64,000 nt of DNA. Origin: Georgenia soli. Lineage in GTDB: Bacteria > Actinomycetota > Actinomycetes > Actinomycetales > Actinomycetaceae. Location: contig NZ_PDJI01000004.1 of assembly GCF_002563695.1 (NCBI RefSeq), forward strand, positions 3,224,001-3,288,000, read 5' to 3'. Position numbers and translations under genes: made by a program. The notes below the pieces were generated by a model, which was not told the origin of the DNA, did no database searches, and saw nothing but the letters and a program-made list of their open reading frames with translations. This document shows, piece after piece, positions 29,989 through 39,740 of this stretch; within the stretch, counting starts at the first letter, position 1; the number at the start of each line of letters is the position of its first letter.

Positions 29989-30762
29989 ATGAGGATCGTC
30001 GTGTGCGTCAAGCACGTCCCGGACCTGCAGTCCGACCGCTCCCTCGACCAGGACGGCCATCTCGTGCGCGGTGAGGACGACGTCCTCAACGAGCTCGACG
30101 AGAACGCCGTGGAGGCCGCGGTCGCCCTCGCCGAGGAGCACGGCGCCGAGGTGGTCGCGCTGACCGTCGGCCCGGACGACGCCGTCGACGCGGTGCGGCG
30201 GGCGCTGCAGATGGGTGCCGACTCGGCCGTCCACGTGGTCGACGACCGGATCGCCGGCTTCGACGTGGTCGGGACCGCGAAGGTCCTGGCGGGCGCCGTG
30301 CGGGCGCTCGGCGCCGAGACGCCGGTGGACCTGGTCGTGACCGGGATGGCCACCATGGACGGCCTGACGTCGATGGTCCCCGCGGCGCTCGCGGCCGCGC
30401 TGGACCTGCCGGCGCTCACGCTCGCGAGCGAGGTGACGCTCGAGGGCTCCGCCGTGACGATCACCCGCAGCATCGGCGACGCCGACGAGCGGCAGAGCGC
30501 CGACCTGCCCCTGGTGCTGTCGGTGACCGACCAGGCGAACGAGCCGCGCTACCCGAACTTCAAGGCGATCATGGCGGCCAAGAAGAAGCCGGTGACCACC
30601 TGGTCCCTGGACGACCTGCCCGACGTCGCGACCGCGGGCGCCGGCACGACCGTCCGCTCCGCGGCCGCGCGGCCCCCGCGCGAGGCCGGGCGCATCCTCA
30701 CCGACACCGGGGACGCCGGCGCCCAGCTCGCCGCGTACCTCGTCGAGAACAAGCTTGTCTGA
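29989..30762 (+). CDS. etfB: Electron transfer flavoprotein subunit beta
   Basis: EtfB (257 aa) forms a heterodimer with EtfA that carries electrons from acyl-CoA and other dehydrogenases toward the respiratory chain. Signatures are MRIVVCVKHVPDLQSD, LNELDENAVEAAVALAEEHG and the late SVTDQANEPRYPNFKAIMAA, typical of the beta subunit. The frame is open upstream but ATG at 29989 matches the family start. etfA follows after 13 bp. Confidence 0.95.
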   Translation: MRIVVCVKHVPDLQSDRSLDQDGHLVRGEDDVLNELDENAVEAAVALAEEHGAEVVALTVGPDDAVDAVRRALQMGADSAVHVVDDRIAGFDVVGTAKVLAGAVRALGAETPVDLVVTGMATMDGLTSMVPAALAAALDLPALTLASEVTLEGSAVTITRSIGDADERQSADLPLVLSVTDQANEPRYPNFKAIMAAKKKPVTTWSLDDLPDVATAGAGTTVRSAAARPPREAGRILTDTGDAGAQLAAYLVENKLV

Positions 30763-30775
30763 GGCAGGAGAGAAC

Positions 30776-31741
30776 ATGCCCGAGCTCGACCGTCCCCTGC
30801 TCGTCGTCGCCGACCACGTCGACGGCGCCCTGACCCACCCGGCCGCGGAGGTGCTCACCCTCGCCCGTTCGCTGACCACCGGCCCCGTCTCCGCCGTCGT
30901 GCTGGAGTCCCCGGACACCGCGGCGCTCGGACGCTACGGCGTCGCCACCGTCTACGCGCCGGAGCTCGGCGGCCTCGCGCCCACGGTCTCGGCCGTCGCC
31001 GCGGAGGCTGTGCTCGCCGCCGTACGGCAGGCCGACCCGGCCGCGGTCCTGCTGGTGTCGAGCTTTGCCGGCAAGGAGCTCGCGGCCCGCCTCGCGGTCG
31101 CCCTCGACTCCGGCGCGGTGGTCGACGCCACCGGCGTCACGGTGGAGGACGGCGCGCTGGTGGCCTCGAAGGTCGTGCTGCAGGGCACCTGGGAGACCAC
31201 GTGCGAGGTCACCCGCGGCGTGCCCGTCATCGCCGTCAAGCCCACCGTCGTCGAGGCCGTCGCGGTGGACGGCGCCGAGCCGGAGGTCGTCGCGGTCCCC
31301 GTCGAGTTCTCGGACGCGGCGCGCGCGGTTCGGGTCCTCTCCCGCACCGAGCACCCCCGCGAGCGTGCGCCGCTGGGCGAGGCGCGCACCGTCGTCGTCG
31401 GTGGGCGCGGCGTGGAGGGCGACTTCTCCCTCGTCACCGAGCTGGCCGACGAGCTCGGGGCCGCCGTCGGTGCCACCCGCGTGGCCACCGACGAGGGCTG
31501 GATCGAGCACGCCGCCCAGGTGGGGCAGACGGGCGTGACGATCTCGCCGCGGCTGTACATCGGCGTCGGTGTCTCGGGCGCGATCCACCACACCGCCGGC
31601 ATGCAGGCGGCGCAGACCGTGGTCGCGGTGAACTCCGACCCCGAGGCGCCGATCTTCGAGATGGCGGACCTGGGAATCGTCGGCGACCTCAACGACGTGC
31701 TGCCCCAGGCGATCGAGGAGCTGCGCCGGCTACGGGGCTGA
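30776..31741 (+). CDS. etfA: Electron transfer flavoprotein subunit alpha
   Basis: EtfA (321 aa) holds FAD in its C-terminal domain. The FAD signature ISPRLYIGVGVSGAIHHTAG and VAVNSDPEAPIFEMADLGIV are intact. ATG at 30776 follows AGGAGA at good spacing; the upstream in-frame TTG (30755) inside the end of etfB is less likely. It forms a two-gene unit with etfB and faces the convergent FMN reductase. Confidence 0.95.
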   Translation: MPELDRPLLVVADHVDGALTHPAAEVLTLARSLTTGPVSAVVLESPDTAALGRYGVATVYAPELGGLAPTVSAVAAEAVLAAVRQADPAAVLLVSSFAGKELAARLAVALDSGAVVDATGVTVEDGALVASKVVLQGTWETTCEVTRGVPVIAVKPTVVEAVAVDGAEPEVVAVPVEFSDAARAVRVLSRTEHPRERAPLGEARTVVVGGRGVEGDFSLVTELADELGAAVGATRVATDEGWIEHAAQVGQTGVTISPRLYIGVGVSGAIHHTAGMQAAQTVVAVNSDPEAPIFEMADLGIVGDLNDVLPQAIEELRRLRG

Positions 31742-31829
31742 GCCGGCTGGGCCGGGCCGGCGGGGCCGCGCCGGCTGCGTAGCTGAGTCGGCCGGTCGGC
31801 CGGGCCGGCGGCGTTGTTGGGCCGGCGGC

Positions 31830-32438
31830 TCAGCCGCGCTCGGCGTGGTCGGTGTCGGGGTGTTGTCCGATGTGCCCGGGCGCCGAGGCGTGGACGCGCT
31901 GGATGAAGGCCTCGAACTCCCGCATGAACGTGGCGAGGAACTCCCGCGTCGAGGGGTTCGTGCACTCCCCGTCGGGCCCGTAGTCCTCCGGCCTGAAGTG
32001 GATGTACGCCTCCGGGGCGTTGAGCTGCGGGGAGTCGAGGAACGACAGCACGCTGCGCATGCTCGACTGCATCACCGCGGTGCCGATCCCGCCGATCGAG
32101 GCGCCGATGATGGCGGACGGCTTGCGCGCGAACGCGTTCTGGCCCCACGGCCGCGAGCCCCAGTCGATGGCGTTCTTCAGCGCGCCGGGGATCGAGCGGT
32201 TGTACTCCGGGCTGACGTAGAGGATGGCGTCCGACGCGGCGATCGCGTCCTTCAGCGCCCGGCCCTCCGGCGGGTAGTCCGCGTCGTAGTCGTAGCTGTA
32301 CAGCGGAAGGTCCTTGATGGGGATCTCCGTGAACTCGAGCGTGTCGGGGGCGACCTTGATGAGCGCCTGGGAGAGCTTGCGGTTGATGGAGTCCTTCGCG
32401 AGGCTCCCCACGAAGTAGCCGACCTTGAACGTGGCCAT
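31830..32438 (-). CDS. NADPH-dependent FMN reductase family protein
   Basis: This 202-aa flavodoxin-like protein has KVGYFVGSLAKDSINRKLSQ (phosphate loop of FMN), YVSPEYNRSIPGALKNAIDW and IIGASIGGIGTAVMQ, matching NAD(P)H:quinone/chromate-reductase-type enzymes. It probably reduces quinones or flavins with NADPH. ATG at 32438 follows GGAAGGA by about 7 bases; the longer open frame upstream is Ala/Arg-rich and unlike the family. Confidence 0.9.
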   Translation of the reverse strand: MATFKVGYFVGSLAKDSINRKLSQALIKVAPDTLEFTEIPIKDLPLYSYDYDADYPPEGRALKDAIAASDAILYVSPEYNRSIPGALKNAIDWGSRPWGQNAFARKPSAIIGASIGGIGTAVMQSSMRSVLSFLDSPQLNAPEAYIHFRPEDYGPDGECTNPSTREFLATFMREFEAFIQRVHASAPGHIGQHPDTDHAERG

Positions 32439-32575
32439 CGTCGATCCTTCCCGCGCCGCCGGCCGCAGCGGCCGGCCCCGCGCTGTGGCTGATGCCGCTG
32501 CGGCGGGTACCGCACGAGCCATCCTCGTCGCGCGCGGCCGCGTCGGCACGGCGGGAGTTTCGTCGCCGGCGTCTT

Positions 32576-34162
32576 TCAGCCCCGGCGCGACCAGGGGCGC
32601 GCCGCGGCCCAGGCACGGCGGGACGCCGAGGTGCCGATGGCGTGGCGCTGGGTGTACCGGGTGTCCAGGTCGGTGATCTGCACCTCGACCATGCCGTTCG
32701 CGTCGACGAGGTACCGCTCCTCGACCAGGCAGCCCTCGCGCCGCTCGACGGTCACGTCGCGCAGGTCCCGGCCGTCCCGCAGCGCCGGGTCGAACGGGAA
32801 GAGGACGTCCGCGAACGGCACGACGTCACCGCGCGGTTCGCCGTCGTCGTCGATCCCCGCGCACTCGACGAACCGGTACCAGCCCAGGTTGTGCGCCGCG
32901 CGGTAGCGGCGGACGGCCACCACGCCCTCCCGCTCGGGCAGCGCGGTGTCGGCGCCAAGGATCGGGTCGAAGCTCACCGCGGCGCCGCCGCTGCGCTCGC
33001 GAAAGACACCGAATCCACGGGAGAGCCGGTCGGACAGCGTGAAGCCGGCCTCGTCGTCGGCCGCGATCGCCAGACCGATCGCCGTGGAGGCGGAGGGGTG
33101 CGGGGACCGGTGGACGCGGCGGCCGAACCGCTCGCGCAGGAGGCGGGGGACCAGCGGCAGCCCCGACGCGCCGCCCACCAGGTAGATGCCGGCGACGTCG
33201 GTCAGGCCCGCGGCGTCGTCGAGGCCGCCGAGCAGGGGACGCATGGCCTCGACCGTGGCCTCCACGAGGGGGGTGGCCCGGGCGTAGAAGGTGTCGACGG
33301 GGACGCTGACATCCGTGTCGCCGACCTCGACGACCACCCGCCGCGACTGCGGCGCGATGCGCTCCTTCGCCTCGCGGCACCGGTCGAGCAGGTCGTCACG
33401 CTCGAGCCGTCCGAGATCCTCGAGGCTGCGCGCGGCGGCCGCGCCTGGGGCCGCCGTCTCGAGCACGCACCGTGCCAGCACCTCGTCGAAGTCGTCGCCG
33501 CCGAGGCGGTTCAGGCCGTTGGAGCCGAGCACGGCGTGGCGGTGCCCCTCCACGTCCACCAGGGAGGCGTCGAACGTGCCCCCGCCGAGGTCGTAGACGA
33601 CGACGCGGGTGCGGCGCGAGCTGATCGTGCCGCCGCGGTGGTGGGTGTACTCGAACCCGGCCGCCGACGGCTCGTTGACGAGCGCGAGGACCTCGAACCC
33701 GGCCCGACGGAACGCCTCCAGGGTGAGGAAGCGCTGGGCGCCGTGGGCGTGCGCGGGGACGGCGACGACGGCGCGCAGCGGCACGCCGTCGTCCAGGGCC
33801 ACCGCGTCCACGGCGTCGGAGAGGTTGGACCGGGTGCGCAGCGCCGTGCGTACCGCGGAGAGGTAGCCGGTGAGGAGGTCCAGCAGGGGCACCTCGAGGT
33901 CGCCGACGGTGAGCAGGGTGCCGGCACCGACGTCGGGGTCGGCGAGCGCGCGCTTGAACGACCGGAGCAGCGGCGCGCCCCGGCGGGCCGCGGCGAGCGC
34001 CTCGAACCCGTGCACGAGCTCGCCGTCCTCGGCGGCGACGACGCTGGGGAAGTTCTCGTGGGCGTCGCCGTCCTCGTCGAGGAACGACACGACGGGATAG
34101 TTCCCCCGGTCGGCGAGGGCGACGATGGTGCGGGTGGTGCCCAGGTCGACGCCGAGGTGCAT
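32576..34162 (-). CDS. Hsp70 family protein, short divergent form
   Basis: This 528-aa protein has a full Hsp70 actin-like ATPase: HLGVDLGTTRTIVAL at residues 2-16, VNEPSAAGFEY, phosphate-2 VVYDLGGGTFDASLVDVEG near residue 190 and adenosine motif GIYLVGGASGLPLVPRLL near 327. The C-terminal part (about 150 residues) is beta-rich but lacks the helical lid of DnaK (usually about 620 aa). It is therefore not the housekeeping DnaK; no grpE or dnaJ is adjacent. ATG at 34162 is preceded by TAGTCT with a 6-base gap (leaderless type), divergent from the cysteine desulfurase. Confidence 0.85.
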   Translation of the reverse strand: MHLGVDLGTTRTIVALADRGNYPVVSFLDEDGDAHENFPSVVAAEDGELVHGFEALAAARRGAPLLRSFKRALADPDVGAGTLLTVGDLEVPLLDLLTGYLSAVRTALRTRSNLSDAVDAVALDDGVPLRAVVAVPAHAHGAQRFLTLEAFRRAGFEVLALVNEPSAAGFEYTHHRGGTISSRRTRVVVYDLGGGTFDASLVDVEGHRHAVLGSNGLNRLGGDDFDEVLARCVLETAAPGAAAARSLEDLGRLERDDLLDRCREAKERIAPQSRRVVVEVGDTDVSVPVDTFYARATPLVEATVEAMRPLLGGLDDAAGLTDVAGIYLVGGASGLPLVPRLLRERFGRRVHRSPHPSASTAIGLAIAADDEAGFTLSDRLSRGFGVFRERSGGAAVSFDPILGADTALPEREGVVAVRRYRAAHNLGWYRFVECAGIDDDGEPRGDVVPFADVLFPFDPALRDGRDLRDVTVERREGCLVEERYLVDANGMVEVQITDLDTRYTQRHAIGTSASRRAWAAARPWSRRG

Positions 34163-34273
34163 GGCGTGAGACTACCTGCCCCGTCCGGCGTCCGCGCCGG
34201 AGCCTCGGCCGTGTCGGTCCGCGCCCGGGAGAGGTCGCCCCTGCGCCGGGGCACGGTCCCTACACTGGTCGGC

Positions 34274-35578
34274 GTGACCGTTTACCTCGACCACGCGGCG
34301 ACCACGCCCGTGCGCCCCGAAGTGGCGGAGCGCTACGCCGAGGAGCTCTCCCGGGTCGGCAACCCCTCCTCCCTCCACACCGCGGGGCGCGACGCCCGCC
34401 GCCGGCTCGAGGAGGCTCGTGAGCAGCTGGCCGCCGCCGTCGGGGCGGAGCCGGCCGAGGTCATCTTCACCTCCGGCGGCACCGAGGCGGACAACCTCGC
34501 GGTGAAGGGCGGCTACTGGGCGAGGCGAGGCGCGGACGACGGGCTGCGCACGGTCGCCGTCTCCGCGATCGAGCACCCTGCCGTCCTGGAGACCGCCGAG
34601 TGGCTCGCGGCGCACGACGGCGCCGACCTCGTCCGGCTGCGCGTCGACTCTGACGGCGTGCTGGATCTGGGCCACCTCGAGGCGCTCCTCGGCCGCGGAG
34701 GCGTCGCCGTCGTCTCGGTCATGTGGACCAACAACGAGATCGGCGTGGTCCAGCCCCTGGAGCAGGTCGTCCACCTCGCCCACGCGGCCGGGGTGCCGGT
34801 GCACTCCGACGCCGTGCAGGCGGTCGGGCACGTGACCGTGCACTTCGCCCTGTCCGGGCTCGACGCGATGAGCCTCTCCGGGCACAAGCTCGGCGCTCCG
34901 GTCGGGACGGGGGCGTTGGTCGCGCGCCGCTCGTTCGCCCTCACGCCGGTCGAGCACGGGGGCGGGCAGGAGCGCGGGGTGCGGTCGGGCACGCTGGCGG
35001 TGGCCGGGGCGCGCGCCCTGGCGCTCGCCGTGGAGCTGGCGGTCGCCGAGCAGGAGGCCGAGGAGGCGCGGCTGAGCCGCCTCAGGGACCGGCTCGTCAC
35101 TGCGGTCCGGGAGAAGGTCGACCGGGTTGCGCTCACTGGACCAGCGCTCACGGGATCCGGGCGCACGGGACCCGTGCCCGCGGGACCCGCGTCCGCGGTT
35201 CCCATGGGGCAGGGGCGGCACCCGGGCATCGCCCACCTCACCATCGAGGGGGCGGACGCCGACGCGCTGCTGCTCGGTCTGGACATGGCGGGGATCGCCG
35301 CGTCGAGCGGCTCGGCCTGCCATGCGGGCGTGCAGCAGGCTTCGCACGTGCTGGTCGCCATGGGCCGTGACGAGGAGCTGGCACGCTCGGCGCTGCGCTT
35401 CTCCCTCGGCCGGACCACGACCGAGGAGGACGTCGACGCCGTCGTGGCGGCCCTGCCCGGCGTCGTCGAGAACGCCCGCCGGGCGCACGCGGCGCGGCAC
35501 CGGCCGGCGCGCAGGCCCGGCGTCCCGGACGACGCCGCGGCACGCGGCTCCGTCGTCGCGCAGGGGGGAGCGGCCTGA
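34274..35578 (+). CDS. Cysteine desulfurase (IscS/NifS type)
   Basis: This PLP enzyme takes sulfur from cysteine onto its own active-site Cys. The start [21 protein letters not shown] is typical, the PLP lysine is Lys205 in [14 protein letters not shown], and the persulfide Cys is Cys349 in [15 protein letters not shown]. It has 434 aa, longer than usual because of an inserted Gly/Pro/Thr-rich repeat segment at about residues 290-315 and a C-terminal tail. GTG at 34274 follows TACACT by 7 bases. Its stop overlaps the mnmA start by one base, so it is probably the dedicated sulfur donor for tRNA thiolation. Confidence 0.94.
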   Translation: MTVYLDHAATTPVRPEVAERYAEELSRVGNPSSLHTAGRDARRRLEEAREQLAAAVGAEPAEVIFTSGGTEADNLAVKGGYWARRGADDGLRTVAVSAIEHPAVLETAEWLAAHDGADLVRLRVDSDGVLDLGHLEALLGRGGVAVVSVMWTNNEIGVVQPLEQVVHLAHAAGVPVHSDAVQAVGHVTVHFALSGLDAMSLSGHKLGAPVGTGALVARRSFALTPVEHGGGQERGVRSGTLAVAGARALALAVELAVAEQEAEEARLSRLRDRLVTAVREKVDRVALTGPALTGSGRTGPVPAGPASAVPMGQGRHPGIAHLTIEGADADALLLGLDMAGIAASSGSACHAGVQQASHVLVAMGRDEELARSALRFSLGRTTTEEDVDAVVAALPGVVENARRAHAARHRPARRPGVPDDAAARGSVVAQGGAA

Positions 35579-36732
35579 TGCGCGTGCTGGCAGCGATGTC
35601 CGGCGGGGTCGACTCCGCGGTGGCGGCGGCGCGAGCGGTGGACGCCGGTCACGAGGTGGTGGGGGTCCACATGGCGCTCTCCCGCTCGAGGGCGCAGCAC
35701 CGCAACGGCTCGCGCGGCTGCTGCTCCATCGAGGACGCGGGTGACGCACGCCGTGCGGCCGACGTCCTCGGCATCCCGTACTACGTGTGGGACCTGTCGG
35801 AGGAGTTCGAGGAGACGGTCGTCGCGGACTTCCTCTCGGAGTACGAGGCGGGCCGCACGCCCAACCCGTGCGTGCGCTGCAACGAGCACATCAAGTTCTC
35901 CGCGCTGCTCGACCGTGGTCTCGCGCTCGGCTTCGACGCGGTGGTCACCGGGCACTACGCCCAGATCGTGGAGGTTCCCGACGGCGCCGGCGGGACCCGA
36001 AGAGAGCTGCACCGGGCCGCCGACCCGGCGAAGGACCAGTCCTACGTGCTCGCGGTGATGGGCGCCCACCGGCTCGCACGGTCGATGTTCCCCCTCGGGG
36101 CCGCCCCGTCGAAGGAGGCGGTGCGCGCCGAGGCGGCCACCCGAGGTCTGAGCGTGTCCGCGAAGCCGGACTCGTACGACATCTGCTTCGTGGCCGACGG
36201 CGACACCCAGGGCTTCCTCCGGGACCGTCTTGGCGCCCGGCCGGGCGAGGTGGTGGACGCCGACGGGCGTGTGCTCGGGCAGCACGACGGCGCGTACTCC
36301 TACACGGTGGGGCAGCGCAAGGGCCTCGGGCTGACGCGCCCCGCGGCCGACGGGCGCCCCCGCTACGTGCTGGAGGTGCGGCCGCAGACGAACCAGGTCG
36401 TCGTCGGGCCCAGTGAGCTGCTGACGGTGGACGAGCTGCACGCGGACCAGACGGTGTGGCTCGCCGACGACGTCCCCGCGGGGGAGTGGGTCGACGCCGA
36501 GGTGCAGGTCCGCGCCCACGGGGAGCCGGTCGCGGCCTCGGTGCGACGTGCTCGGTCTGGCCGCACTGACGGGACGGACGGCGGGGCGGAGGGGGCTCTG
36601 GAGGCCCGGCTGTCAGTGCCGCTGCGCGGGATCGCGCCCGGGCAGTCGTTGGTGGTCTACGCCGGCACACGGGTGCTGGGGCAGTCCACGATCGTCTCCG
36701 CCCGGCGGGGTGCTGCTCTCCGAGCAGTCTGA
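35578..36732 (+). CDS. mnmA: tRNA-specific 2-thiouridylase
   Basis: MnmA (384 aa) installs the 2-thio group on wobble U34 of Lys, Glu and Gln tRNAs. It has the PP-loop [14 protein letters not shown] at the N-terminus, catalytic Cys98 in [12 protein letters not shown] and Cys203 in [16 protein letters not shown], then the beta-barrel domain. Its ATG shares a base with the stop of the cysteine desulfurase (TGATG), indicating translational coupling between the donor and the tRNA-modifying enzyme. Confidence 0.96.
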   Translation: MRVLAAMSGGVDSAVAAARAVDAGHEVVGVHMALSRSRAQHRNGSRGCCSIEDAGDARRAADVLGIPYYVWDLSEEFEETVVADFLSEYEAGRTPNPCVRCNEHIKFSALLDRGLALGFDAVVTGHYAQIVEVPDGAGGTRRELHRAADPAKDQSYVLAVMGAHRLARSMFPLGAAPSKEAVRAEAATRGLSVSAKPDSYDICFVADGDTQGFLRDRLGARPGEVVDADGRVLGQHDGAYSYTVGQRKGLGLTRPAADGRPRYVLEVRPQTNQVVVGPSELLTVDELHADQTVWLADDVPAGEWVDAEVQVRAHGEPVAASVRRARSGRTDGTDGGAEGALEARLSVPLRGIAPGQSLVVYAGTRVLGQSTIVSARRGAALRAV

Positions 36733-36840
36733 GCCGCGGTCAGGTCGTCGCGTCGGTCGGTCGCCGCCTGGTAGACCGACCTATCGCCGCCTGGTGGACC
36801 GCCGTGCTCGTCCTCTGCCGGGCGGCCGACCCGGCGCAAG
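36733..36840. repeat. Short convergent gap with 18-bp direct repeat
   Basis: TCGCCGCCTGGT followed by RGACCG occurs at 36761-36778 and 36784-36801 (one mismatch, 23-bp offset). The gap separates mnmA from the convergent NTF2-like gene. No clear terminator hairpin is seen. Confidence 0.5.
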
Positions 36841-37383
36841 TCAGATCTCGGTGGGGTGCTGCATCCACCACTCTGTGAACGACGTGCATCGGCCGCTCCC
36901 GTCCAGGCGGAGGACCCAGAGATTGCTGTACGTCCGCGGCGGGTCGTCCCGGTAGTCGGTGGTTCCTTCGACGACGGCGACGTTGGACGTCACCACCACG
37001 GGGGTCCAGGCGAACGTGGTGCGTCCCGGTTCGTCGCTGTTGGCCAGCCAGTAGGCCACGATCGCGTCGCGACCTTCGACGGGGTCGGCGAAGGGCTCGG
37101 TGCGGTACTCGGCGTCCACGGTGAAGAGCGAGGCGATGTCGTCGGGGTCGTTGCTGTTCCAGGCGCGGATGTAGCCGTCGATCCATGACGCGAGCTCCTC
37201 GATGCGGGTGCGGCTCACCTCAGCCGCGTTCGTGTTCTCCTCAGCAGCACCCCCGTCACCGGTGCCGGTTGCGCCGGCACCGCGATCTGCGTGGTCGTGG
37301 GCTGAGTGAGCTGTGAGCGCGTCAATCACGGGTGGACCGTCGAGGTGCTCGGGGTCGTCCTTTGCTCGTCTCTGTCTGGGCAT
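36841..37383 (-). CDS. NTF2/SnoaL-like domain protein
   Basis: This 180-aa protein has a polar, low-complexity N-terminal third and an NTF2-like cone domain from about residue 60 (ELASWIDGYIRAWNSNDPDDIASLFTVDAEYRTEPF, then RDAIVAYWLA and SFTEWWMQHP). Such domains serve as isomerases, dehydratases or ligand-binding proteins; which applies here cannot be told. ATG at 37383 is preceded by GGAAG 5 bases away. Its 3' end faces mnmA. Confidence 0.8.
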   Translation of the reverse strand: MPRQRRAKDDPEHLDGPPVIDALTAHSAHDHADRGAGATGTGDGGAAEENTNAAEVSRTRIEELASWIDGYIRAWNSNDPDDIASLFTVDAEYRTEPFADPVEGRDAIVAYWLANSDEPGRTTFAWTPVVVTSNVAVVEGTTDYRDDPPRTYSNLWVLRLDGSGRCTSFTEWWMQHPTEI

Positions 37384-38057
37384 GACGCTTCCGATTCAGC
37401 GCTGGATGGGCAGCGAATCCGGGTTACCAGTGCCTGCCATTTTGCTGCTGGCAGGATCTCCTGCCAAGACACTGGCCGGGTCTTCTGCCAAGGCCAGGGA
37501 GGGCGGCACCTTGGCGCTCGAACGTTCGCTCGCTGCCGCCAACGGGTGAGCACGTCTGCTTCGCGTCAGATCTTTATTGCCCCTTGCACGGCGATTAATG
37601 TCCGGGCCGAACTGCGCCATCATTCGGGGTCCAATGATGCGGCACCGACACAGATGATTTCTGGAGAACGCGGTGCTGAAAGCCGACTCCCCGTTTTTTT
37701 CCCCTGTCGAGATTGCCCGCGAGGCAGGCGACAACGTCGTGAGCCAGTGGCACTTGCACGCGACAAGGCCCTTCTTATGCAGGAAGTATTCGCGGACTTT
37801 CAACTGCCAGTGCTTCCGATTCGTGGTTGTCCACAGGCTGCCGAGATGCCGACGTTTCCACAGCGTCTGATGGTCCACGGGCGGCAGGGGTGCCGGCGTT
37901 TCCGCGGGCGGTGGTGATGCACAGGTGGCCGGGCTGCCAGCGTTTCCACAAATTCCTCGGAATGGGCCGTCACGCCTTTACGTCCGAACAGGCGTTCGAT
38001 AGCGTTGGTGGGAAGGAATTCGTTCCGGGACGGACCGCGGGGGGAGGGGTGGTGGGG
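37384..38057. other. Compositionally distinct gene-free region upstream of the HNH gene
   Basis: This 674-bp stretch has visibly more A/T than the rest of the window (for example TCTTTATTGCCCC, a T7 run near 37694, and AAATTCC). Short overlapping ORFs here have no recognisable domain or codon bias and look non-coding. It carries a 44-bp repeat array at its right end. Its composition suggests acquired or decaying DNA, possibly brought in together with the DUF222-HNH gene. Confidence 0.6.
37827..37958. repeat. Three imperfect 44-bp tandem repeats
   Basis: Units 37827-37870, 37871-37914 and 37915-37958 share a GCACAGG/TCCACRGG part and the core TGCCRRCGTTTCC, whose first base lies at 37847, 37891 and 37935 (44-bp spacing). 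A weaker relative of the core occurs at 37805. The array ends about 100 bp before the HNH gene start. Confidence 0.8.
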
Positions 38058-39638
38058 ATGTCGCTGGTGGAGGGGGCCGGGAGCCCGGCCGCGGCCGTGA
38101 CCGTGGGGCTGGACCGGGTGCGGGAGATGGTGGAGGAGCTGGCCGGGATCGACCTGCACACCGTGCCGGGCGAGGTGACCCTGGGGGTGCTGGACCGGGT
38201 CGAGGAGGTCCGGCGCCGGCTGGAGGCGCTGAACGCGAAGGCGCTGGCCACGGTGGAGGCGGACGGGCTGTGGGCGCTGGACGGGGCGCGGTCGATGGCC
38301 GCGTGGTACCGCACCCGCACGGGGAAGCACCGGGCGTCGGCGGCGCGGGAGGTGCGCCAGGCGCGGGCGCTGCGCGACCACCTGCCCGCCACCGCGCAGG
38401 CGCTGGCCGCCGGGGAGATCTCCGCCGACCACGTCAGCGCCCTGGTGCGCCACACCACCGGCACCGACGCGCGGCGGGCCACGCTGCGGGACGAGGCGGT
38501 GGGGGAGGAGTTCCTGCTGGGCCACGCCCGGGAGCTGGACGCCTCGGCGTTCGCCACCGCGGTGGAGCACTGGGCCCAGCGCGCCGACCCCGACGCCGCG
38601 GACCGGGCCTACGTGGCCGAGTCCGGCCGGGAGGAGTTCTACCTCGCGGAGACCACCGAGGGGTACGTGCCCGGCGGGTGGCTCTCCCGCGCCAGCGGGC
38701 AGCTGGTGCTGACCGCGCTGGCCGCCCGCGGCGGGGTCCCCGCCCGGGACGACCGCCGGACCCCGCGCCAGCGCAACGCGGCCAACCTGACCGGGCTGGC
38801 CCGGCTCGGGCTGGACTCCGGGACCCTGCGCCCCGGGGCCCGGATCCGCCCGCACCTCTCCGTCCACGTCCCCTTCGACACCCTCCAGCGCCTGATCGCC
38901 GCGACCCGGCCCGCCCGCCGCCACCCCACCTGCCCCCTCCCCGACGCCCCTGCACCGACCGGGCACGACGCGGCCGGGCACGCCGGAGCCGCCGGGGCGG
39001 GACCGGCCGGGCACGCCGGAGCCGCGTTCGGCCTCCCCGCCCCTCCCGCCGCCGACGATCCGCGCCCCGCGGGCACGGACCGGGCCGCAGGCGCGGTCGC
39101 CGCCGGTGCCACGCACCCCGGCACGGCAGGACAGGGCGGGGGCGGGGTGTGCGGGTGCGGGCAGGACCTGCCCGAGGCCGTCATCACCGCCGACCTCGAC
39201 CCCGCCGCCCTGACCGACCTCGCCCCGGCGACCCTGCCCAACGGCACCGCCCTGGCCCCGACCCTGCTGGCCCGCCTCGCCTGCGACGGCGGCTTCCACC
39301 GCGTCGTCTTCGGCCCCGACTCCGAGGCCCTGGACGTCGGCCGCGAGGAACGCCTCTTCACCACCGCCCAGACCCGCGCGATCATCGCCCGCGACAAGAA
39401 CTGCCGCTACCCCGGCTGCGACGCCCCGCCCGGCGAGGGCGAGATCCACCACTCCATCTGGTGGCACGACCACCACGGCCGCACCGACACCAAGCTCGGC
39501 GTCCTGCTGTGCTGGCACCACCACGAACACGTCCACCAACGCCGCATCAGCATCGAACGCCGACACACCCGCTGGAAGTTCTACCGCCGCGACGGCACCG
39601 AGATCGAACACCCCCGACACACCACACCCCGACACTGA
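38058..39638 (+). CDS. DUF222-HNH endonuclease domain protein (13E12 repeat family)
   Basis: This 526-aa protein has an N-terminal DUF222 region (PGEVTLGVLDRVEEVRRRLE, WYRTRTGKHRASAAREVRQA), a Gly/Ala/Pro-rich linker (about residues 295-365) and a C-terminal HNH nuclease fold with CRYPGCDAPPGEGEIHH and LLCWHHHEHVHQ. The family is abundant in Actinobacteria, corresponds to the 13E12 repeat proteins of mycobacteria, and is often multi-copy. Its role is not established; a selfish nuclease or defence role is possible. ATG at 38058 follows GGGGAGGGG; GTG at 38049 is an alternative. Confidence 0.87.
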   Translation: MSLVEGAGSPAAAVTVGLDRVREMVEELAGIDLHTVPGEVTLGVLDRVEEVRRRLEALNAKALATVEADGLWALDGARSMAAWYRTRTGKHRASAAREVRQARALRDHLPATAQALAAGEISADHVSALVRHTTGTDARRATLRDEAVGEEFLLGHARELDASAFATAVEHWAQRADPDAADRAYVAESGREEFYLAETTEGYVPGGWLSRASGQLVLTALAARGGVPARDDRRTPRQRNAANLTGLARLGLDSGTLRPGARIRPHLSVHVPFDTLQRLIAATRPARRHPTCPLPDAPAPTGHDAAGHAGAAGAGPAGHAGAAFGLPAPPAADDPRPAGTDRAAGAVAAGATHPGTAGQGGGGVCGCGQDLPEAVITADLDPAALTDLAPATLPNGTALAPTLLARLACDGGFHRVVFGPDSEALDVGREERLFTTAQTRAIIARDKNCRYPGCDAPPGEGEIHHSIWWHDHHGRTDTKLGVLLCWHHHEHVHQRRISIERRHTRWKFYRRDGTEIEHPRHTTPRH

Positions 39639-39740
39639 GGGCGCACCTCCTGTGGTTCAGGAGCAGCATCGCAGCGGCGCGGCAGCGCCCGTCGCGCCGA
39701 GGCGCCGGTCCGCAGGCGTTCCACACCGTACGGTTGCCCC

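Noticed and set aside
37396..37878. Short open frames in the AT-richer region before the HNH gene
   Set aside because: They overlap in both strands, show no domain, ribosome binding site or coding bias, and run into the repeat array.
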